From the NCBI RefSeq assembly GCF_037975245.1, contig NC_092567.1, forward strand, positions 22,899,376-22,963,375: a DNA stretch of 64,000 nucleotides. Direction: 5' to 3'. Source of the stretch: Apostichopus japonicus. Taxonomy: Eukaryota > Echinodermata > Holothuroidea > Aspidochirotida > Stichopodidae. Both the position numbers and the translations under genes were made by a program. Positions 21,364 to 32,600 of the stretch are shown one piece after another; position 1 is the stretch's first letter, and every line of letters starts with the position of its first letter. The notes under the pieces are model-generated. The model did no database searches, was not told where the DNA came from, and saw only the letters and a list, made by a program, of their open reading frames with translations.

Positions 21364-24300
21364 TCCTTACCTGTATTAAAGGGACGGGCACCACGGAAGA
21401 AAGAAGACAAGATGGGTAAGACCGTCGATTAGAATAAGGGCGACATCAGAGATTAGAGCCACTGTCAATTTATTACCCGAGGGGAAACAGCCTCTGAAAC
21501 ATGTGAAATAAAATATATATGAGAACAGGATTAGATACATGTACAACAATAAAACATGATATTTGTTTGTTTGTCACACAAAAGGATTGGTCATGTGCAT
21601 AAACTTTAGTTATTTGTCCATGCACCCCAAAACATGAGAGTACAATATTGGGAATACCAAGATGCATGGGCACTAGATTACCACCTCTATATCCATTAAC
21701 AAGGATTTAACAATTAATATTATAATTATCCAAATGACCATCCCTTAACTATTCATACTGATCAATCTATGAGTCGTCGGTAGTTCACATCACATCTTGG
21801 GTGGGGGTACAACACACAAGATTAGAACATTAGTTCAAACGCATTACCTAATGGAATGAAAGGAAAGTATAGTACATGAAATAGCACCCTCACAATTTAT
21901 CATGTTATCACAACAGAGTACAGACCATTTGCTATGACCCATTATCCAGTCTAAAATAGCATTCTAATTGGACTATCATGAACCATCAATCCATAAAATA
22001 TCAATGAAATCTACATTGAACAAAATGTAAGTACGAATACCAGCAACATGAATAACGTCAAACATGAATTTCAAAGTGAGCACCAAAATAACTCTTTCCC
22101 ATGTTACAACTGAAAGTATCTTTAACATGAATGATATTACTACGGTAATATGTCACAACAACAATACAGATTACATGGACTACCATACAATTCATGGGAG
22201 ACACTTTGTAATGTTTACCCATGTTCCAAATGACAAGAAGACAATTTACCTTAAGCTTAACACTTTCTCTTAATATCAAACAGTGGTACAATAACATTTT
22301 AATGAACCTAACATAGGTTATTTGGTAATATATAGATATAGAGTTTCAGGTTAAAGAATGACAAGATAGAATCATGGAAACCAACTACCCTGTGTCCAAA
22401 TTTTTCAAACTCATCACCAGGTTATAACTAGAAGCCAATATTTCGTATCTCGATTCTAAAACCACTTATGATACATAACTACCTATGTACTCACCAAGCC
22501 AATGAGACCATTACAGCAGCGGATCCTGTACCTGGGATGACAGTGGCCTACAGTAGCAAGTGTGATGAAACAGAACCTATCAAACAAATATGCACACAAA
22601 TAATATACTAATACCGATCCACCTGCAATTGGCAGGAAAGAACCTTTGCATACATTACTGACATAATAACATCCAATTGTGGTTACACATAACAGTACTA
22701 TAACATGAAACAGTGTACAGTACAAGTAATATTTGAACTTCAGCATGAAAGGAGGAAATGAGCAGAAAATCCAAAACTTTTGTCTTTTGAGTTTGAACTC
22801 TTGACTATTCTCACATTATCTGAGTTTGTACTCTTAAGATTACTTATTATTGGGATACAGGTCAATTTGGGTCTGATGTTTAAATTAATTCCCAGGGAAA
22901 GAGTTCGAAGAAATGACCATTTTTTCCAGGGGGCCCGCCCAGATCATCGTCAGTCCACCCCTGAATTCCCCCCCTGAATTCATTGACTGAATTTTGAGGG
23001 CCAGATTGGTTTAGCAGAACAATATACTGACAATTGAGAAAAATGAAAAAATTAGTTTCCATAGTTTTTATTACATGTACCCATCTCCAAAATGTACAAA
23101 CATTTCCAGTGACATGCAATCATTTAATGAAAAAAAATGTAGAAAAGAAACCAAATGTGATGAATAATTGACTATTAAACCGGTTCGAGCATGAATTGAT
23201 GGACTTTTTTTTATAGAATCAAAAACTTAATGAAAAAATATCTGTGCGACAAAAACATTCTAGACAAAACCAAAGGCAGCTTTGATGTGAAATTCCTGTG
23301 TGCTTGATGTCTCAGCGTACATCTATTCACAGAATACAGTGAGATCTCTAATATGTGGCAGTTATGTGCTTTTACATGGTTCTGTTTCCTCGTCATCTGT
23401 ATCATTGTCATCAATATGTACTGAACGCAAAATAAACTAGCATTGCTGTTGCAGCTACAATCAAGACACGCCACGTTTTTGGTTCAATTTTAGCTCACAA
23501 TTAGAAATATAATTTCCCATCTGACTTGCAACAATTTGAACAGTTTCTTGCTTTGAAATGCTACAAATTGAAAGATTTATTCCCAGCGTAGCAAACAGAC
23601 CAATTATTGTGAAAGTAGTGTCGAGTTAATATTGCATTTAGTCAAGCCTGTAAATACTTCTCAAGAAAAACCACAGTTGTAATTTTATTCTGTTTTATTT
23701 ACTCCCAACACCATTTTGGGGACTTAGAGGCAAATTTCATCAGTAGCAGCAGCAGAATTTTTGGCTAGAATGACTAAAAATTGGCCCTTACTTCAAATTT
23801 GGGGAAAATTTTAAGCTCTTATATTAATATACTTAAAATTGTTGGCGGTAACAGATCATTGCAGTTTGACTCAAATGCTACATTTTTAAGTTCACTTCTA
23901 TGTCAATTTAAAGCTACATTTTAAATTGTAGACAATTGTGTCATGTTTTAAAAACACTTGCATGACACGTATGGAGAACAAACCCACTGTCAACTTTGGC
24001 AATGTATGTTACTAACCATTCAGTTCAAAGGTTTTAGATCATGCATAGATAGATAGTAAAGCTGGTGAAAAAAATTAATAACAAAAAAATAATATTACGA
24101 ATATGTTAAGTTCAGAGAAGAAACTGACACACATGGAAATGTTCTAAATTTCTCAGTAGTAAAATAAAAATGGTGATGGAGTTGTTGCAAAAAAAAAAAT
24201 GAAATGTGCAAAAGTTTTAATATAAAACTGTAATGAATTTGTTAGAAAAGAAACTTTTGGGTTTGATTCAAACCCTGGCAGGCAAATCTCTTTAGATTTG

Positions 24301-25867
24301 ATATTTGGACGAGCCAACTTTACACTCCAGATATGAAAAAAAAAACTCATCTGGTAAAGTTCAATCATACTCAAAACTTAAACAAGCACTTTAATGCCTC
24401 TCCCCTTTAAACGTAAAATTCCGGAAGGTTGGGGGGAAATAATTAGGAAGATGAGAAACTCTTGGGAAGTACTAACGGAAGTTTCAGCTATTTGAGCTTG
24501 TTGAAGTTTATGTCAGTACTGTGGACACTTTAAAATTAAAATGGAAAATAACTTTACAACTACTCAAATAGAAAGGAAAACAAGCCTTTAAATAACCAAA
24601 CCATTTGCTCGTAGGTGTTAGGTGTTTTGTATTCCATCTGTTCTTAGAGTACACTTACTTTATATAACAGATTATTTTGAAGATACTAAAAATTACAATT
24701 TTTCGGTCGGTTTTCTGTTCATGATTTAGTTGTAACTACTTTTAGAAATGATAAAATGATAAAATGATAAAATTCAAAAATCTGAAAGAAACAGAGTGGG
24801 CAGGCATGACACATGCATTACTACCCACAGAAATCAAAAACATTTTAAGCTGAATTGCTGTGATGTCATTCACTTTGTTGTTGCCAGATAAATTCACCAA
24901 ATACCACCAAATTTGAAAACTTTGTATTTTCACAAGTCTAAATGCTACAAAGATGCAGTTTTTACCTAAAAATGCAGAAAATTAAAATTATAAATTTTTA
25001 CCAGATAGTCTACTCCAGCAAACAGAATATCCCTTTTAATAAACTTCAATGAATGTTTACCTTACAGGATTTTGTAATGATCTGGGTTAGACTTAATATT
25101 GACCAACAGAAGAGTGACACGCCTCATTTCCTGGCCAAAATATAAATAAATAAAAGTTTAAAAAAAAATTTAAAATGAAACTTAACAAGAGAAACTTTAA
25201 TACCCCCCTCACCTAGCTGCCACCCATCCTGAGGAAGAAAATTAATAAAGAAAAGTCAATAATGAAATATATATATTGCTTATATTTGTATGAAAATATT
25301 AACTTTCAAGCTAAATATACATATGAAAATTTCCAGAGTGATACCATTTTAAACCAAAGAGAGAGAGAGATAAAGAGGTAAAGAAACAAAATAGAAACAA
25401 AAACCAATCTGGAAAAATATTTGTGACAAATTTTTGTCACTCATTCAGAATCCACTGACATTATTTGCAATGGAAACCGTTAACAAAGATTGAAGATAAC
25501 TATAGAGGTAGAATTACTAACAGCCATTAATTTGCAACTAAATCTTCGATAATCAAGCAAATTCACCTTTGATAATTATAGTAATTAAACAAAAAAGGCT
25601 TCATCTGATTGAAGAAAAACAAATCTATCAGATTTACTCATTATAAACAAAAGCAATTTCGTTGAAAAAGAAAACCATTGGATAACAACACCGTTTGATG
25701 AAAAAACTATTCGTTCTAGAAAGCCAGACTGATGAAGAACAGATGAATGTCTTAAAAATTAACAGCTGACGAAAAAAGAATGCCCCAAATATTTTCTGCA
25801 AAGTTAGACACATCTGATATGTAAATGTTGAAATAAGGATTACCATAAGTCAGACTCTCTCTGGAAA
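21364..25867. other. intergenic between the convergent genes, no supported gene
   Basis: AT-rich DNA with no recognised exon, RNA or bounded element. A weak tRNA-like B box (ggtttgaatc on the - strand near 24270) hints at an old SINE. It may contain GNPTAB 3' UTR sequence if that gene has a further 3' exon. Confidence 0.4.
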
Positions 25868-26256
25868 TGTCCTCGATTTATCTTAGAGGACATGTGTATT
25901 TATCTTAGAGGACATCTTAGGAGACGTCTTCTATTTATCTTAGAGGACATGTGTATTTATCTTAGAGGACATCTTAGAGGAGACGTCTTCTATTTATCTT
26001 AGAGGACATCTGTATTTATCCTAGAGGACATGTGTATTTATCTTAGAGGACATCTTAGAGGAGATGTCCTCGATTTATCTTAGAGGACATGTGTATTTAT
26101 CTTAGAGGACATCTTAGAGATGTCCTCGATTTATCTTAGAGGACATGTGTATTTATCTTAGAGGACAACTTAGAGGAGATGTCCTCGATTTATATTAGAG
26201 GACATGTGTATTTATCTTAGAGGACATCTTAGAGGAGATGTCCTTTATTTATCTTA
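25868..26256. repeat. minisatellite of hairpin-forming units
   Basis: Units alternate tttatcttagaggacatgtg with gaggacatcttagaggag followed by atgtcctc. The second type is a perfect 10-bp inverted repeat (GAGGACATCT/AGATGTCCTC) around a 6-base loop and recurs several times. Confidence 0.88.
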
Positions 26257-27624
26257 TGTCAGCGTAGGTCTTGGTGGCTTAACAACAACAAAAATTAAAA
26301 TGTCAGGATGTTTTAGGCCATTCTGACAAAGTCATTAGCAATGCAGTAGAAAAACTTTATCAATGGTGATTTGGCCATCTGGCTACTCCAACTGGAGAAC
26401 AAAATGTCCAAAACTTATCAATAATAACAGATCTTCAATCTTTCTGATCTTGTATTGAGAATGCCCAAGCTGAAAAATCTGATATCGGTGTCATGCACGT
26501 ACCCTGTCAAGATCAATACATTCTGCCACAAAATTCTCTCCAATCAGTTTAGACCGCTTCTTCAGGTCATTGGAAACGTATCTTTTTTCAAATAAGTAAC
26601 CTTAGATCTAGGCTTTTACTATTGATAGGATAAAGCAGCTTAGGCTAAACTAGTGCATAAGCCAAGGTACATTATTTTATAAAGATGACAAACTCTTACA
26701 ACGACCATTCTACCCCAACAAATTAACACCTCTTCTGCTTTGTACCATATGACCATTGTACAAAAAAAGCATCTCTTTAAAATTACATGCAGAGACAGCT
26801 TATTGATGTAATGTGCTAAAAAACAAAGAAAAAGTTAACTCCACCTTTTGTTACACAAAAGTTACCTCCAAGTTATTAGAATAAGACCAAACTAACCTAA
26901 ACATCCAGACAGACTCACTAATACATTGATAAAAAGTTAAGTCCAACACCTGTTACGAGCACCATTTTTAGTTACTGACTCCAGAAAATTTTTAAATTTG
27001 AATTTTTTTTTAATATGTTAACTATTTTACTGGATAATGCCTTCCTTAATCCTGGTAATGGATCATAGTAGGTAGTCCTGTGTGATGTCATCATGACAAA
27101 TATTATTCACAAATTCTGCCATTCCTAATATAATAATGGTCTTGATTTTATCCTTGTAATGTCATTACATTTGGAATGCTTGCTAAGTTGTCAATTGTCT
27201 CTTCACTTAGAATCAGCACTATGCAAACAGCATAGTAAATACAATGCAATGCAATCAGCACACAATGCAACAGAGAAAGCACTATGCAAGTTACATCAAC
27301 ATCATCTTCTTCAGGGTATAAATGATGTGTACATTTACAAATGGAAAGAAATACTTTTTTTCAGTGCAGTTGTCATGACGACATAATTAGCTCTAATCTC
27401 TTAAAGAAGCATTTATAAAGAGTCAAAAATTTTCCAATATGTGCATCTCCCATGACACAAACTTTTTAAGACGTGGTCTTGACCTGACGATGCACAAAAC
27501 AATTTCCGGTACTTTTGTTTTAACCAATGATATTCGGCCTTCGGAATTACCCTGTAAAATTAAATTATTCCACTGCAATGTGGTCCGCATATGGTGTCAG
27601 GTGACATGTCATGTGACATGATAA

Positions 27625-27800
27625 TTGCCTGTACTCAAACTCACCCTGATGGAAATGTACTCGAACTCACCCTGATGGATTTGTACTTGAGGTATCTTGG
27701 AATCTAGTATACAAGCTATTTCAAAACCCAGTACTCTGACTCATGGCTCCAGTCTTGTACTCACACATGTACTCTTTATCTACTTAAATCGATACTGATG
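27625..27800. repeat. dispersed GTACTC-rich repeat, copy 1
   Basis: Degenerate tgtactcnaactcac motifs with a shared core (ggatttgtact, then nnaatctagtana) also found at 62065-62310. No ends were defined. Confidence 0.4.
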
Positions 27801-28152
27801 CTGTTGTACTCCATACCACAAGTCTTGCTTGAAGAAGCACCTGTAATATCTATTATTTATGTCATGGTGAACCTTTTTTCTTTGAATTAATTTGAAATAC
27901 TGCGCAACTGGGAAGTTCAAGAGTTTCTCACTTTCCGAGATGCGGGGACGTCCACGCTCGGCTTCACGGGTGGATTTCAGCAGTGTAACCACCACTGTAC
28001 TGTACAACAGCACAGTAGAACACTGTACAACAGTACACTGTACTCTTACAGCATTTAAAAATTCACCACTGCCTATTTCCTACATAACTATCACAACAGT
28101 TACTCCCCATAAGAAGAAAACCAACTCAGCATGGATCTGAAAAATTCATAAA

Positions 28153-28242
28153 TTATCTAACTATGGGTGCTGCAAGACGGAACCGACGTTGCATCTTAAC
28201 TTGAGCCCGGCATCTTTCTGGATCGTCGGGCTTCCTTAAAGC
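28153..28242 (-). CDS. candidate extra GNPTAB tail exon (weak)
   Basis: From ctaag/GCT the frame reads ALRKPDDPERCRAQVKM, QRRFRLAAPIVR and TAA. The phase fits the optional donor after 29517. A basic tail with an Arg-rich centre and a -VR end resembles the human C-terminal tail in character only. The acceptor has no good pyrimidine tract. Confidence 0.2.
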   Translation of the reverse strand, partial: ALRKPDDPERCRAQVKMQRRFRLAAPIVR

Positions 28243-28639
28243 CTTAGACCACACGGACATCTTTTTTATGACGCATCCTTGGACGCAAACGAATGAAAGC
28301 CACTGGGCAAAGTCTGCACATTGAAAATACGTGCAAAATTCTTCTTCCAATAATATTAGCACAATCCCATTATGATTACCGTCACCGCCATCATACATGG
28401 AAGACCCTCTCTGATATATCTCCGCAAACTCTCCTTCTCCTCCTACCACAGCATCTCCTCTTGCAACCGACCAACTGATGAGATGGAGACGAAAAAAGGA
28501 GATATAACTCAGTTAATCGTTAAAAAAAAAATTTATCCCGCGTGCAATAAAACTTTACAACAGCAATTTGAGTCGTTAGGTGGTTGCCTAGTCTTTGGAT
28601 GGGTTGGCTCTGTCTTTAACTATTTAACTTGATCTTACC

Positions 28640-28736
28640 TTCTTTAATTATTAATTGTAATTATAAATATAGTTTTATATATATTTTTGTATTTCTTATT
28701 TTATGGAGCAATAAAGTTTTACTTACTTACTTATTC
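28640..28736 (+). mobile_element. possible non-LTR retroelement 3' tail
   Basis: An AT-rich tail ends caataaagttttacttacttactta, with a short tandem (ttac)n, the pattern seen at LINE or SINE 3' ends. No coding part is recognised. Confidence 0.35.
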
Positions 28737-29504
28737 AGAGCTGCTCCTCCTTTAAAACACTTCCATCTTATTTTACTTCTACCGAGGGATGGGGGGATTT
28801 TTTGGAAAGAATCAATTTTCTAACTTAGTGGTATTTAATGGAAATCTACATTCAAGGATGTTAGACACATGAAGAGCAGGGCTGGAATTAAGGATCAAGG
28901 GAACATGCCAATTTTGTTTTCTCTAAGGCAAATTACAAATTGTATTGGATTTTCATGACAGGGCATCATGGTCATTTCTCAGTTATCAAAATGGCCACCA
29001 AGGCACTTATTAAAATTTGAAAGGGCATCTAGGCATTTCTTCAAAAGTGAAAGAATACAGATAAAGAAATGACAGAAGAACAGGATCGCATCACTTTTTC
29101 TTCCACACTTTTGACTCATACCTTTGGGAAATGAGTCCAAGCTTAATAGCGGATATCATATCCGAGGACACCTTCAGCAACTTGACTGAAGGGGGCAATG
29201 CATTTGCTTTGGTCAATAACAGGTCATTTTTAAGGGCAGTAACGGACCAGGTTAGGGGCATCGACCGCAATGTGTCGGTGCCGTCGGTTAATTCAAACCA
29301 TGGTTTCGACAGTACCTGCACCTCTGAGCCAGTGCCTAACATGTATCGGCATTCTTTAAATGGAAAACTGTTTACACAAAAAAAAAAAAATTACAAATAA
29401 AGGAAAGACAAAGTTACTTCCCTGACACATAAGTTGTTGTTATTTTTTCCCCTAAAAGTTTAAATACAATTTCAATCTAAAACAGAGCAGAGAGGTTTGA
29501 GAAA

Positions 29505-29607
29505 TTACAATGTTACCTGGTTAGAGCAGAATGTAGCAATACTAAACAGAACCAATGCACCAAGAGATATATGGGTCCAAAAACGTAGCCAATCACGATA
29601 AACCCGC
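29505..29607 (-). CDS. GNPTAB: GNPTAB last supported exon: C-terminal membrane anchor
   Basis: The acceptor is atatttcag and the phase joins TG/G for Trp. It codes [13 protein letters not shown], then a hydrophobic segment, and then CSNQ, matching human EWRAYRDKLKFWTH to FFAEQ. Reading on gives VTL and a stop at 29505-29507. Alternatively CAG/gtaaca after 29517 is a usable donor leading to another exon. The human protein continues for about 22 residues of basic cytosolic tail, so the end here is either much shorter or on an unidentified exon. Confidence 0.8.
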
Positions 29608-32600
29608 CTGAAATATCAAAATTAAAAGAGACTTTTTCATCATTTCAAAAATTGACATGTTGTAAGGAAAGACACTACATATATGATATGACATGAAAAT
29701 ATTAAGTTTTTAAGTATTAATTAACGTTTCCTTTTTCACTTACACATTTGCATACCTTCACTACAGTATAGGGGTGGAGGAGGGGTGGAGAAGGGATGGA
29801 GAGTAGGGGTGGAGTAGGGGTGGAGTAGGGGTGGAGGAGGGTGAGCATGGAGAGAGGGTTTCATCATTGTTCTTTTGAAATAAAGGTGAGAGGTGAGAAT
29901 ATATTTCCTTCATTGCCAAGATTCATCATTTACTGAGGTTAATTTCTTTATTCAAATTTAAAATATAACTGAACAAACGCAAGATCGAAATGAAGATGCA
30001 TATTTCTGTCGCACTTACCACTCTGACAGTTCGTCTATATGCAAGAATCTGTTACGATACTCTCTGGGAAGCTCAAACTGGGATGGAATCGGAAACATGG
30101 CTTCGTAATAATCCTGCAGGACGGCTTTGACCATCTTAGCACCTTCAGCATTGTGGTTGATATTGTCATTCAGACACACAAACTTCCTGTGGCATGGACA
30201 GAATGACAGAACGAAAATGTACAACATGGGAAGACTTGAATAAATCTCCCGCAACATTCGGGCGAATAGATTTCATAATTTTGCAAGTGATAACATATAG
30301 CCACTGATTTTGTTCACAACAGTTGTGTGTCAGCCACACAATACAAAACTGATACAAAGGATTATAAATGCACCAATTGTAAAACTGCTGCAAAGAGATT
30401 GTAGCAATCATCAGGCCTCAAGAGAGGAAGGCCAGAGTGGGGGGCAACAGGGGGCTATAGGGGGAAGCAGGGGTCAGAGGGGGCTACAGCTTTGGAATTC
30501 AAGGGAAATAGAGAACCCCGGAAATGTGATAAAAAAGAGAATAGCATATTCTCATTTTCATAATAAACTTAAGGCAAAATGGAAAGTGCTACAAGGAGAG
30601 GCACTGATGTATTCATCTCGAGGGGGGAAGGGGGGTGATTAATCTCATGACTCTGCCAGTCATTGTCGATCTGTCAGTAAACATGTACAATAAAACATGG
30701 ACTTACAATGAATTGATTAAATCCACCATCAAGGAGGGGAATGGGAAAATGGGTGACTGGGGAGGGGGTGTGGGGTGACAAGTGTCTTAGATGAGGACTT
30801 ACTTTGGGTTTTTTCTGACATCATCAAGTTGACCTATGACATGGGATACATTAGTTCTGATCATCTTAAAGGCAATCTCCTCCTCACCCATAATCTCGTA
30901 CCTGGATAAGAAAAATGTGTAATGTCGCGAACAGTGAAATGCATTATGGGTCCAAAAGGGTGCATATAGATAATCTGTCATTATCTGATGATCGAGGGAA
31001 ATATTACAATTAATAGATTGAATACAGTTTGGTTTCCATGCCGACCGGACATCTCATGTTATATGTGGACAGCTTGATTTCTTTACCCACTTTTAAGATT
31101 GTTTCAAGTCTCAACTCAAACCAATCTGTTCTGATACATGTTAAGAATGCATCATTTTTTTTTCTACATATCACCTAATCCCTCGTTTAATATTCCATTT
31201 TAGTTTCATTAAGCTTATTTATTAATTTTTGTATTTTCTTTGACTATTTATAATTTCATGTACTGTGTTTAACTAAATTTTTCTCTCATCCCAATTTTAG
31301 TACCTTTGAGAAATATAACTTTATGCAAAGCTCTATATAAATATGTTGTGGTTATTAAAGAGCAAAGACATTTTTGGTTAGCAAGAGATTACAATGAGGA
31401 ACCTATTGAGTTACCAGCCCATGGTTACATCCAATTTTTTTTTTTTTGGCATTGCTTATCATTTCCGAGTGTTTCTTATTAATCATGACTATATATATAT
31501 ATATATGTGTGTATTTAAGAACCTCATGCAAGCAGGAACTCGCGGAGGAACTCGCGGAGGAACTCGCGGAGGAACTCGCGGAGGAACTCGCGGAGGAACT
31601 CGCGAAGGAACTTGAGAAGGAACGCGTGAACTCAACGATATATGTAAATATATCGTCTTTATCGCCCCACTACCAAAATTGTTGAAGGAACTGATCAAAC
31701 CGCAGCATTCCAAATTTACTGTGAGAGAAAATAGCTTACTTGTACTTAGTTTGACCTTCCACACTGGCTTCCATCTTCTTGATCACAGGCCCACAGTTTA
31801 ACATGAGTGCCTTGCTGACTTGAGGCTGTGGACATAAAGATGACAATGATGATATTAAAGAATTTACAAAAACAGCAATCAGAAAGTGCTAGAGGAGGTG
31901 AGATATGTACCAATTATAAAGCACTAATTGACATTGAATATGCATGGTTCATAAACTGATATAAAAAAAAAGAAAGATATGCACCAATCATAAACTGATA
32001 CAGTGTTAGATATTAATCAATTTAAAGTGCTACAGTTTGATATGCACCAATCATTATGTGCTACATCTTTAGATATGCACATATCATAACCTGCTAATGT
32101 TAGATATGCACCAATCACAAACTGCTACAGTTTTTGATATGCAAATATCAAAAACTGCTGTAAGAAATTTGATATGCACCAATCACAGCACTTCACACAT
32201 AACAGATGCACCAATCATCAAGTCCTTTCAAGAAATTGGGTATGCACCAATCACAGCACTCCATAGATAACAGATGAACCCATCATGAAATCCTTCAAGG
32301 AATTTGATATGCATCAATCACAGCATTCCATTGATAACAGCTGCACCAATCATGAAGTCCTTTAAGGAATTGGGTATGCACCGATCACAGTGCTCCATAG
32401 ATAACAGATGCACCAATCATGAAGTCCTTTAAGGAATCGGGTACACACCATTTCTTTGACGTAATACTCCTCAAGCTTCTCCGGATCTGCCACGACTATT
32501 TCCTCCTTGAAGAATTTGGAGCAGTTGATGATGGTCTTCTCCAAACCTGAGAGAGTCTGTAAGTCCAGAGGCAGTTCGTACAGACGAGTTGCTAGGGTTC

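Larger units (their letters stand above)
27801..29504. other. intergenic / possible GNPTAB 3' region
   Basis: Holds the weak candidate exon at 28153-28242 and a retroelement-like tail at about 28640-28736 (caataaagttttacttactt). A strong acceptor-like run (poly-T then gtgtaaacag, - strand, 29345-29392) would give only FSI and a stop if joined to the last GNPTAB exon. Confidence 0.35.

Noticed and set aside
22483-22746. Hydrophobic 87-codon - strand frame that looks like a membrane protein
   Set aside because: AT-rich DNA readily gives hydrophobic frames. It has no family resemblance, splice context or neighbouring exon.
29091-29400. Overlapping 83- and 89-codon frames on opposite strands near the GNPTAB 3' end
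   Set aside because: They overlap each other, and neither matches the GNPTAB tail or any family I know. The acceptor-like run at 29345-29392 gives only three codons before a stop.
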